From assembly GCF_000002425.4 (NCBI RefSeq), contig NC_037257.1, forward strand, positions 15,145,619-15,209,618: 64,000 nucleotides of DNA, read 5' to 3'. The notes under the pieces were generated by a model that made no database searches, was not told the origin of the DNA, and saw only the letters and a list, made by a program, of their open reading frames with translations. The DNA is from Physcomitrium patens. Taxonomy: Eukaryota; Streptophyta; Bryopsida; Funariales; Funariaceae. The position numbers and the translations under genes are program-made. Each line of letters starts with the position of its first letter. Positions within the stretch are counted from its first letter, which is position 1. Below, one piece after another: positions 11,296 to 21,429 of the stretch.

Positions 11296-12622
11296 TTGGT
11301 CTATAGAAAAATTAAAACAAATAAGAAAAAAAAAACATATGGATTTTTACTTCGAGATGGATTCTTATGGAAGAGACCGAAGAAAGGAATTGGGATGCCA
11401 CAACGAGTGATAGGCAAAAGGGAAGAAAAACTAAAATTATTAAAGGAGTTTCATGATAGTTTATGGGCAGGGCATAGAGGAATCTGGGCTACTTTTGCTA
11501 AACTCAAGGAACGATATTGGTGGAAAAATATGTATCGAGATGTGCTCTCATTTGTAGAGTCATGTGAAATCTGTCAATCGTATTCTAATATCCGACATCG
11601 AGATGGTCTTCATCCTACGTATCCTCTGGCTATTCATTTTAAATGGGTTGTTGATTTGGTTATTATGCCGGTTGGATTATGGCAGATGAGATATTTGGTT
11701 TTAGCTCGTGAAGATTTATCAAATCAAGTAGAAGGAAGAGCATTGAGGACAAAATCTACAGAGGGGATTTGTAGGTTTTTGCTTGAAGATGTCATTTGCC
11801 GTTACGGGTGCGTAGGAAAAATCACTGCAGATCATGGAGAATTAAATGCACAAGAAGCTCGTAAGTTCTTTGAAAGATGTGGAGTTAAACTATCACTGAC
11901 TACTGCTTATAATCCAGAAGGGAATGTAAAAAGCGAACGTGATCACCCACCGATTGTGAAAGCATTGGTTAAAGCTTGTAATGGGAAAGTTAAAGAGTGG
12001 CCACGGCTTTTGTCATTTGCATTATGGGCTGATCGAACAACACATAGCTCGGTGACAGGATATATGCCAGTAGAACTTATGACAGGTCAAAAACTAATTA
12101 TGCCGATTGAAGAAAAGGTACTTACTTGGAGTATGCTACCATGGATTGACAAGAGAAGAACTTCTGGCTATTAGGATTCGACAATTAGAGCAAAGAACGG
12201 AAGATGTCCAGATAGCATTGGGAAGGTTAAAAAGAGCAAGGTTACAAAACAAGGCGCGATTCGATAAGCAACATCGATTGAGACCAAAAGCAATCGAGGA
12301 AGGTGACTGGGTACTTGTTTATGACAATAGTCTGGATAATCAACATAGTACTTTGTGGAAATTCTCAAAACGTTGGTTTGGACCATATGTGGTAACAACT
12401 GTTCATGATAATGCGACTTACTCATTACGGGAGTTAGATGGTACAAAATTAAAAATACCAATTGCAGGGAAGCGAGTAAAAATATTTAAACGAAGACACG
12501 CAGAGATGAATATGGAAGACCTTAATGAAGGTATAGAGATTCCGCAGCAAGAAGATGAAAGTGATTTGGATAATGAAGGTGACGAAGACGAACTGGACAA
12601 AGACGTAGAGGATATATTCTGA
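11296..12622 (+). pseudogene. Integrase of R element with GPY/F module and acidic tail
   Basis: 11296-12174 holds the HHCC zinc module (H-(n)-H-R-G and C-E-I-C) and the DDE core: WVVDLV, ITADHG and the E of NVKSERDH. All three acidic residues are retained. After a frameshift near 12130 the frame 12107-12622 carries the GPY/F-type motif KRWFGPYVV, then an Asp/Glu-rich tail of about 35 residues and a stop. No chromodomain follows, unlike the chromoviruses nearby. The acidic tail may play another part in target choice; that is inference. Confidence 0.85.
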
Positions 12623-12671
12623 AGCAAACAGCAATTGGGGAAATTGGTGCATATCGGAGGATGCACAGGTT

Positions 12672-12684
12672 CAGAGGGGGTAGA
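12672..12684 (+). other. Polypurine tract of R element
   Basis: CAGAGGGGGTAGA directly precedes the 3' LTR, as needed for plus-strand DNA priming. A degenerate counterpart lies before the LTR at 59103. Confidence 0.75.
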
Positions 12685-14005
12685 TGTCGTGTTGTAACAC
12701 GAGTATACAGTGAAAATAAAAAGAAAGGGGAATTTTATTAATATTCAGTTACCTCGAATATTGGGAGTAACGACCAACTCCTGTACAAATACTGAGTGGC
12801 CAGGTTCAGTCACCCCGTTACAATCAGCCGGGGTATATTGAAATGCTCCATTTAATTCCAATAACAGGAGTCAGTAAGAAAAGAAGGACAAATTCACACG
12901 ACGGGTTCGAAGAGCCAATTGGATCCAATTTCGAGAATCCAATCCAGGTTACTACTAGACTCTTATCCAATATGACACCTGAATTGGCCGGTCAACCCAA
13001 TGCAATCTAATTACGGGAAATCTAGGTCTTAGTACGGGTCTTAGCCAATCTGACGTGAGGACCAATTTGACCCAATTATTCTAACATCCAGGTTACTATG
13101 GGCATCTTTGCCAATATGGGACCTGAATTGGTCGGACGACTCAATGTGGACCCGAGTACGGGGTTTCGATTTTGTTTCAGGCTGTCCTGTTCTCTGTGCC
13201 GTTTCAGGGAACGTTGTTTGCGATAAATGGATCTCTTAAAGGTAAAAACGGAGGAGAAGGCCTTGATGACGTGAGCCAATTTCGGATCTAAGCTCTGACG
13301 GCGGGAGCCAATTTCGGATCCAAGACGAAAGATTGAAGGAATTCAAGAGGATAAGGTTAGGAGGAGAATAAGTTTGAAGGAAAATCGGGGGAGCGGCAGA
13401 AAGCTTTTGCAAGGTTACTAGTTTGGTTTTCATTGGAGGTTTTTTGGAGATCAAGGAGATTAGAGAGAGGAGCTTCATGCTTCGGGTCGGGAAAGGAAAG
13501 ACATAGAATTTGGATTTTTTTCTTCGTAGAGTTTTGGGAAGACTGAGGCAATCGCTGCTGAAGTCAGTATTATAATAGTGAATCGGGATTTTCAATGAAG
13601 TGGGTTTGAATACTCTTGACTGTTTTGTGAAATCGAGTTATGTCTGTGATTGAAGGATTAAAAGGATGTCTATAGGATTGAATATGCGGAGTGAATGAAA
13701 TTTATTGAATTAATCTAACAAGACAGTCAGTGGATACAAGATCGTAAGTACAAAGCGGTATTGAAGATTAACAGTTTGGATTGTTCGAGGTTCTCTGTAA
13801 CGTCTAGAGACCTACCGGCTGGGGTAAAAAGGACTTCGACAAGCAGTCGAAGAGCACCCGTATAGATTTACGGTACATTGTTACAGTCGTTTATATTCCA
13901 GCAGTCAAAAACTGATAGACTGCTTGACTATCGGCGAATCTCCATACTACCTTCTACAGCCAGACGCCCAGCGCGTTCTCGAGCAGGAAAGCACGTAATA
14001 CGAAA
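12685..14005 (+). repeat. 3' LTR of R element
   Basis: 1,321 bp, co-linear with 5416-6736, about 97% identical by eye. Its end reads TACGAAA where the 5' copy has TATGACA, so the terminal CA is lost. It is followed by ACGC (14006-14009), the target duplication. Confidence 0.92.
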
Positions 14006-15480
14006 ACGCGAGGTAGTATATGATCGACAATGAGTAACTTTAGTAAAACCTTAGCAATTTCATCTTTAAGCAACTAATGTATCAATACTTGTGGATTTAT
14101 CATTTCTTGATCATGCTCATAAAGCCTCATATGGAGCCTTTTTATTCTTAATATGAAGCGTCTTATCAACAACTTTCTTGAAGAGTCTTCTAAATTTAAG
14201 TATAAAGATAGCATCTTGTTCTTTGAAGATTGTTTGTTCATTTCTAAAGGACCAACTTACTTGCACATTCTTCAAATATGCCATGACTTTCTTATAGCTG
14301 GATATTTTGGATTCAATAAGACCTTCAAACTTCTGTCTAGAGACTTTTGGTGGCTTAAAATGTGAAAGGACATTAAGAAATTTGTACTATCATGTGATAC
14401 TTATTCAAGGTCAAAGAACCTTCAACATCAGCTATATGGACTTTTTCAACCTCTTTCTATTTCAAATCAACCATAGTCATCTATCTCCATGGATTTCATT
14501 ACACATCTTACACATCTTGATACTATTTTCATAGTTATTGATCAATTGACTAAGATAGCATATTCTGTACTTTACAAAAAATTAATTATTGGTTAAGAGA
14601 TGACAAAATTCTTTATTGACAATGTCTATTATTACCAGGGGTTACCAAACAACATTGTGTCGGATTATGGACCATAATTTGTATCAAGATTTTTGAAGGC
14701 AATCTTTAAGATTCTTAAGATTAATATCAACCTTTTTTTTGCCTTCTATCTTCAAACTGATGGCCAAATAGAGCGGATCAATTAAATTCGTAAGCAATAT
14801 TTGAGGTATACCATCAACTATCAAGAAGACGATTGGACCTCCTACTTGTCACTGGTAGAGTTTGCATATAACAACACAATCCATGTATCTATGTAACAAA
14901 TGCTATTCTATTCAAACTATGGTCATCATCCAAAATTAGATATGATAGAGCCTTCAAAGTCAACAAATCTAATAGTAGAGAAGTTTGCTACAAAGATGGC
15001 CAAACTTCAAGCAACTATGAAGACTCACCTAAAAAAGGCTCAACATCGTTATAAGCTATTGGTAGATGAATTAGAAAAGGAACATCTTCCATTTCAAGTT
15101 GGTGACAAAGTATGGCCTCTTTGGGGCAATATAAAATCCAATAGGTCCTGTCATAAGTTTGACTATTGAAGGTTAGGACCATTTGTGATTTAGAAATAAA
15201 TTAATAATGTAACTTATTGCTTAGAGTTACCTTCATCTAGTCTTTCATATTTCACTTTTAGAAAGGTATAAAGAATCAAACATATTAGGTGAAAGACAAT
15301 CACCACCTCTTATAGTTGAAATTAATGATCATCTTGAATTTGAGGTAGAAGAGGTATTAGATTCAAAGATAAGACATGAAAGGCTTAAATATTTGATCCA
15401 TTGGCATAGATATGATATCAACGATTGTATGTGGGAACTAGTTGACAACCTTATAAATGCACAAATGAAAGTTTAAAAGT
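14006..15480 (+). pseudogene. Integrase and chromodomain of the 496-16505 chromovirus
   Basis: Continuation of the pol interrupted at 5415. The open piece 14153-14365 carries the integrase zinc module with HILQICHDF and FWWLKM. The DDE core follows: D in FIVIDQLTK (about 14530), D in NIVSDYG (about 14655), E in DGQIERIN (about 14770). All three are kept, but stops interrupt. 14900-15169 is the integrase C-terminal region. About 15320-15470 encodes a chromodomain, with FEVEEVLDSK, a YLIHW strand and a W-E-L-V-D-N-L end. Chromodomains direct such elements to heterochromatin. Confidence 0.82.
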
Positions 15481-16104
15481 TTCATCAACGACATCCAACT
15501 AGATTAAAAAAGGTAAAATAAAGAACAATAGCTTGGTAAGATGGTTTCACTATGAAGATTCTTAGTTCTTAGCCTCATAAAGAAAGAGAGGAGGCAACTT
15601 TTGAAGATGTAGTTTTTTAAATGTTTAGAACATGATAAGTCAATAGTTTGAATTCATGACCATAGTTTATATTCTTTTGGTTTTATCTACTTTATATGAT
15701 ATGAATAGTCAAGAGATAGACACCCTGTCGGTCACACCATCTCAACTAAATAGCTTGCGAAGATGATTTAAAGATGAAGAGCCATCTAAATCATGAAAAC
15801 ATCAAAGGATATCCACAAATAGATTGTTGGTAATTGTATTTTAAGTAGAACCTATCTATGAAAGACATCCAAAAGAAATTTTTGCAAAGTAATTCTATAA
15901 TAAAGATACCAAAGTTCATGCTTGATCATAAGCAGAAGGCTTGAGGCACTATTAATGGCTATAAGGGCCTATGAATCTTTTGCCTTACAAAAAATAACTA
16001 GAATATATAGCGGACACCATGTAATAGATCTTCAATTTTTTGTATATATACTGACTTGCAACAACATTATTTCTCGGAGACCTCGAAGCTAGAAGACAAG
16101 GTGA
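15481..16104 (+). other. 3' untranslated part of the chromovirus
   Basis: No open frame. It lies between the chromodomain and the 3' LTR and ends in the purine-rich AGAAGACAAGGTGA, a candidate polypurine tract. The purine run AAAGAAAGAGAGGAGG at about 15583 is a second purine-rich candidate. Confidence 0.45.
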
Positions 16105-16505
16105 TGTTACAGACATACAACTGAAGAAGGTTCAAGAAGGTTCTAAGAAGATTCTTGTAGATTTTAGAAGGTTCTAGAAAGTTTCAATAGCTTCTAATAG
16201 ATTCTAAAAAAGTTCTAAAATAGCATGGGAGATCCTAGAAGGTTCTAGAAAGCTTTAGATGATTCAAGAAGTTGCCAAAGAAAGTTCTTAGATTTGCTTT
16301 GTTTCCAAGCTTCATTAAAACTTCTCAAGAAGCTTCTTAGGACCTAATATATATAGAAGTCATAGCTGAGGGGATCCTCAATCTCAACAATTCACTTCTT
16401 GTAGTCTAGTTAGGACCTTCTTGCCTTGTATCTGATTATTATTCTAATGTCGAGCTAATTCTATTTTTTGGTTTTGAATTCTTGTCTTATATATGGTCCC
16501 TAACA
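16105..16505 (+). repeat. 3' LTR of the 496-16505 chromovirus, with HSE array
   Basis: Aligns with 496-917. The HSE array is conserved: GAA/TTC pentamers begin at 16126, 16131, 16136 and 16141, then 16147, 16152, 16167, 16172 and 16177, and again at 16238, 16243 and 16248. The TATA box is at about 16348. It ends CCTAACA. Confidence 0.85.
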
Positions 16506-18720
16506 GCAAGTATCAATTTCATTGCTCAAAGATAAAATTCTTTAACTTCAAAAGAATCATTCTTTGTTGATCAAAGGATATATCTCCTTCTTTTGGTAAA
16601 AGATAATGTCTAAAAAAGACATTTGATAAACCTTGTTGTTTTTTGAGTCAATATGTAATTTTTAAATCCAATCTTCATAAAAACATATTCCAATGGGCTT
16701 AAAAATAATTCAAAATATATGCCAATATAAAATATTCAAAGTTCTTGTGATTTACATATACAGTGATTAGATTAAAAGCGTCTTTTAGATAATGATGTCA
16801 CTTTTGAAATGAATCCTTAATTACAAAAAATTCTTTGTTGTATATCTTGTAGTTAATTTTGGCTCTTAAAAATTTCTTAAAATGGATAGCCATGAAGTAG
16901 AACTTATCAACTGCTTCTATTTGTAATAAAATTGTACCTATAGTAAAATTTGATGGATATGTTTCTATAAAATATGCCTTAAAAAATTCGACCCAAAACA
17001 AGTTTGGTGCAAAAATAAATATTGTCTTCAAGGCTTTGAAAGATACTTCAGCCTCATTGTTCTATTTAATTTTGTCTTTATATATCAAATATATAAGAGA
17101 AGCTACAATTGAAGAAAAAAAAGTTCTTAATGAAGATCTTATAATAATTGATAAATCTCAAAAATATTTCATATTTCTAAAAAATTTTGAAATCTTTTAA
17201 TCCATAATAGTTTGAACCTTCTTCAAATCTATTAGAAATAATATATCCTTAAGAATTAACTTAAGTAGTACAGAATATACACTTTTTTATCTTGGCATAT
17301 AATTTTATATTTTTAAATTTTTGTAATATACAACAAATATAAATTTTATACTTTTTATATTTTTATAATAAATTAAAATATCATCAAAATAATAGATAAT
17401 AAAATTATCAAAAAATTCAAAAAACTTTTATTTATTAGATGTTAAAAAGCAAATGGTACATTCAAAAGGTATGACATTATATTCAAAATATCTATACCTA
17501 ATTCAAAAAGTAATTTTTTATTCACTTTTTTTAATATATAGCAAGTTGAATGCTCTTTATAAGCCTATTTTTGTATAAATCTTTGCTTAATTTAGTTGAT
17601 CAAAAAATCCTAAAATCAAAGATACTTGTTTACTAACACATCATCATCTTTAGCAACCATACTCTTCAATTTTTGATTGCATTGCTTCTTTGGACAATAT
17701 TGAATAGTATGCTTGGATTCTCCACAATATAGATATAAATTATTTTGACAATGATGAATTTTTTTTGCTCAAAAAGAAGTTTAAAATATATTATGTCAAT
17801 TTGCATAATTTCTTGCTTGGATGAATAAGCTTCTATAAATTAAGAAGGTGTTGCTATAGCTTGACTTGTCTTTATTTAAAAAAACTCTCCAACCAAATCT
17901 TTATTCTTATTATCTTTTAAAAATTTGATTATTGCATGTAATGGATTGAGCAATAAATTGCTTCAATAAATCTAATTTTGATATTATTAATAAAAAATCT
18001 TTGATATTATCTTTCAATTAATATCAAAATTGATTAATAAAGGCTTTTTCATTCTAATCCACATTGCAAGTGAGGTTTTGAAATTCAATAATATATATGG
18101 TAGCTAAATGTGATCTTTGTTATAGAGATATAAGCTTCATCTTTGCTAATTTTTTTCAATCTCTTTTTCTAAATGTAGCTATAAGTGCTTTTAAGAATGA
18201 ATTCAAATCATATAGTAATTGTAAATCTCTTTCCATCAAAGATATAAACCAAGAAAGAAAATTCTTAGAAATAAGTGTTTTTATAAATCTAACTTAAGAA
18301 AATCCATTAAAATATTGAAAAGGATGCAAACTTAAATAGAACTTTGTTTATTGTCAAAACCTTTGAAACTATGATCTTGTTCCTTCAAACTTCTCAAGCA
18401 TACTTACCTTTGTCTTTCTTATATTTTTAATAAAAAGACTTTTTAAATATAATTATAAATTTGATCTACTTATTTTTTTTAATTATACAACTTTTTGGCA
18501 CAAACTTTGAACTTTATTATTGACTTCTTCCATAGGCATAGGAATATTACTTCCATGATTCATGTTAAAAATACATGAAAATTTTAGCCTAAGAGTATTG
18601 ACAAGCTTGTGAAGACTTGCAATAATTGAAAATTCATTCTTACTTCCATTGAAAGTAGTATCCATAATTTTTTCTTCCATTATCAACTTAAATAAATTCA
18701 AAAAATTAAATTAGAAGAAG
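16506..18720 (-). pseudogene. Element A, right part: RNase H, RT and gag remnants
   Basis: Minus-strand continuation of 81-495. 16798-17031 is an RNase H piece ending INYKIYNKEFFVIKDSF. About 17040-17620 is RT sequence without an open frame. At about 17650-17760 the minus strand reads a CCHC zinc knuckle (Y-L-Y-C-(4)-H-(4)-C, first Cys lost), so gag abuts RT and the protease is deleted. 18483-18701 is a gag-like open piece. The element is strongly AT-biased and older than its neighbours. Confidence 0.65.
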
Positions 18721-18950
18721 GTAATCTACATTCTTTAATATTACATGAAAATTTCTATAAAGAGAGATAACCTTATTTTTTTAAGAAAAAAAATAGTATT
18801 AAAAAACTATAAGTTAGTTTAAAAATAAGTGGTCTGTAATCTTTAAAAATATAATAATATAAATAATCTACTTATTTTTTAAAAAAAGTAAGAACAATGA
18901 ATTACAACTCTTGTCAAACTGTTAAGGACATGAATCTCAAAGAATTAAAA

Positions 18951-19008
18951 GATTAATATAACTAGTTATTATAAGCAAAGATTAATATAACTAGTTATTA
19001 TAAGCAAA
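18951..19008. repeat. Exact 29-bp tandem duplication
   Basis: A 29-bp unit beginning GATTAATATAACTAGTTATT occurs twice head to tail without mismatch (18951-18979 and 18980-19008). It sits at the left edge of the integrase fragment that follows. Confidence 0.8.
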
Positions 19009-19375
19009 CTTTGCCAATGGTAAATAGTTGTTCAATCATCTTGATGATAATTGATGGTACATCTTAAATATTACTCCAAAACTTGATTAACAGGCTTTTT
19101 TTGTCCATCACTTTGAGGATAAAAAGCTAAAAAAAGCTTTATATTCACTTTTAAAATTTTAAAAAGGATTCTCCAAAATCTTAATAAAAATTGAGTCCTC
19201 TTATTCAATATAATATCCTTAGATAATCTATGATAGCGATAGATGTTATCAAGAAAAGCTTAGTTGTTTCTTCACCTTTGATAGATTTTGTACATGGTAA
19301 AAAATCTGCCATCTTCATAAAATAATCTACTATCACAAATATAAAACCATACAAACTTAAGACTGATCGATCTAT
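18990..19375 (-). pseudogene. Integrase core fragment (element E)
   Basis: Minus-strand sequence aligned with 22030-22415 of the next element, including the strand IFVIVDYFMKMA and CTKSIKGEETTKLFL. It ends in GATCTAT at 19375, directly at the start of an R-family LTR. The same junction tetramer CTAT is found at 81-84 after the other R LTR tail. Confidence 0.65.
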
Positions 19376-20267
19376 TGTCATGTAATAACACAAGTATATG
19401 GTTAAAAATAAAAATATAGATATTATTATAAAAGAGCCTAATAGAAAGATATAATAGAAAAACAATGATAAATTATAAAAAAGATAGTGAAAAGTTTAGT
19501 CTTAATATTGCCTTTTATAGAAGAAACTTTTATTTACTTTATAGAGGCATAAATAAACTAAATCAAAGTAAATAAGATAAAAAAAATTAATATAAGCATG
19601 TTTAAAAGAAAATTATTAATAAGTTAAAATAAAAATTATCTCAAATTATCAAAAATTGATACTTAAAAAAGACCAGATGTCAATTTGGATCAAAATTAGA
19701 TTCCAAAGCACAAAACCATGTACTTAAGGTATTTTCAAGGTTTTTTTACAAATTAAAGAGTGATATTTAAAAAAAAACTTAAAAAAATATTTTTAAATAT
19801 TCATTTCATGTGATTTGGATTAATATTGAAATTTTGAATGATTTTCAAAGTTAATAATGTAGACAATGGATTTAGCTTTTGAGAAATAAAAATAAGTTTA
19901 TAAATTTTAAGATTTTGAGAATTTTGTTGTATGTATATGGATGAAAATTGGATATCTTGTTGTTGTACTTATTATAAATGTATGTGAAAAATTTGAGGTC
20001 AATCAAGTAGTTAAATTGAAGTATATGAAGATTTTTGTGGATTATAGTCTTAAAAATTTTAGATTTAGGATTAGTGAGTGATTCAAAGATCTAGCAATAT
20101 TTTCTCATTATATTAAAGAAAAAATTTAAAAAAGTAATTTAGACTAAAATATTTATATATAACACAAATTGTGAAGCAATTGAATGATTTAATAAATAGA
20201 AATTTATATTGAAAGATTAATGTTCAAGTAAAAGAAGGAAAGATGCCAACAATCAAAAGGTTTTGGG
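19376..20267 (+). repeat. Truncated R-family LTR
   Basis: Starts TGTCATGTAATAACACAAG, matching R LTR starts, and stays co-linear with the LTR at 59103-60546 for about 900 bp, including the block with TTTACTTTATAGAGG. The last 500 or so bases are missing where the LTR of the minus-strand element begins at 20268. Strongly AT-decayed. Confidence 0.65.
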
Positions 20268-20814
20268 TGTCAAGGACATGAATTGGAAGAAGATGCATAA
20301 ACTTGAAAAATCTATGTCAAAATAAAAGTGGTAAAATAGAAATAAAATAGTATGTATATTAAAAGGAAACTAGAATGGCTATTACCAAATGATAAGAAAA
20401 CTAGAGACTCTTAAATCTAATGTAGAAGCAAGAAAAGAATTGACAAGAGTAAAGAGGGCTTCAGTCTTGTCTCTATATATACTATCTAAATAAGAGCTAC
20501 ATGGCGATGTTCTATAGGACCTCTAATATATGTTGACTTTATAAGACACATGCTTTAGCTTACAAGGCAAGTTTTCTATCTATAGGCCACATAGTTAGCT
20601 TGTTCTTCAAGCTACGAACATGTGTGGCACATAGCTAACTTGTTGACTACCTTTCTAAATTAAAAATCAATTAAAGATACATATAAAGTCAAAACAATAT
20701 CTATGAAGCTTTTAGGAAGCTTTTATAAAAGATATTATGGAACTAAATTACTTTTACTTATTATTATCTAAATCATATAAATAATTATTGATTTACATGT
20801 GTATGTCCATGATA

Positions 20815-21425
20815 TTATCTCTCCCTTCTCAGGATGAGTTCTACAAGGAGTAGTCTTCATATGTTGATGAAATCTAAGATGTGAAAAATTATATTTGCTA
20901 CATATTCTGATCTTTATTCTCTTCAAAGATAGATAATAGACCCTCTCAGCCATCAATAGTATCTCATACCAAGGTGAAAAGACCACCCTATTATTTAATT
21001 ATTGTTGAGGCCTTCGTAATTTCTTTCAAATAAAATATTTGGAACACTATTAGAAGTTTTTCCTACCTCTAATGAAATCATCAAATATTGGAAGTCTCTT
21101 CCAAGGTCATGATATCAAGCACATTATATCTTGTCATCTATGCAAAAAAAGACATGTTGTTCTTGAGGATCTTCATCTCGATTTTATTATCTTGAAGGTT
21201 GTGATAATTGTAATGTCTCATTTAGTAAGTCCGCAAATAAAAGCTCTTGAATTGAATCTACTAGTTGTTGGTTCTCCATTTCCTTAGCATCACAAATACA
21301 CAAAAGCTACAAAAAAAAAATAGAAGGTAGAATGCAATCTTCTTTGAACCTTGTTTCTTTTATAGTAAAGATTTACTATTCTTCATCTTGATTTAGATGG
21401 ATGCCATCGATGAAAAGCCTCTAGC
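20815..21425 (-). other. 3' untranslated part of element B
   Basis: Lies between the polypurine tract and the chromodomain region. It corresponds in place to 15481-16104 of the other chromovirus. One plus-strand open frame (21072-21287) has no recognisable domain and is probably chance. Confidence 0.4.
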
Positions 21426-21429
21426 GCCT

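Larger units (their letters stand above)
5416..14005 (+). mobile_element. Complete R-family Ty3/gypsy element, the youngest insertion in the pile
   Basis: The element is 8,590 bp with two 1,321-bp LTRs, a candidate primer-binding site at 6742, gag, pol (protease, RT, RNase H, integrase), a polypurine tract at 12672-12684, and a 4-bp target duplication ACGC (5412-5415, 14006-14009). By eye the LTRs differ at about 40-45 positions, roughly 3%, mostly transitions, so the insertion is moderately old. Pol order RT-RNaseH-IN makes it Ty3/gypsy. It lacks a chromodomain and is clearly different from the neighbouring chromoviruses. Several stops and frameshifts make it non-autonomous now. Confidence 0.92.
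496..16505 (+). mobile_element. Chromovirus (Ty3/gypsy) with heat-shock-element LTRs, interrupted by two later insertions
   Basis: The two LTRs (496-917 and 16105-16505) match and enclose decayed gag, protease, RT, RNase H, integrase and chromodomain in Ty3/gypsy order. Removing the solo LTR at 2819-4140 and the complete R element at 5416-14005, each with one copy of its target duplication, leaves roughly 6.1 kb. That is close to the 6.0-kb length of the chromovirus at 44827-50849. Both removals restore the reading frame at the junctions (…S-P-F-R-P-I-Y… and …P-E-V-R-E-V-V…). All open frames are broken by stops and shifts, so the element is not autonomous. Confidence 0.85.

Noticed and set aside
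496-16505. Endogenous plant pararetrovirus
   Set aside because: Clear LTR pairs, polypurine tract and integrase with a DDE core are present; pararetroviruses have no integrase or LTRs. No envelope-like frame was seen either.
19205-19465. 86-residue minus-strand frame as a membrane protein gene
   Set aside because: It is a chimera of an R LTR start and an integrase fragment; the hydrophobic part is AT-rich LTR sequence.
21072-21287. Plus-strand frame with a Cys pair (CHLCKKRH)
   Set aside because: It lies antisense in the 3' untranslated part of element B and has no second zinc-binding pair or conserved context.
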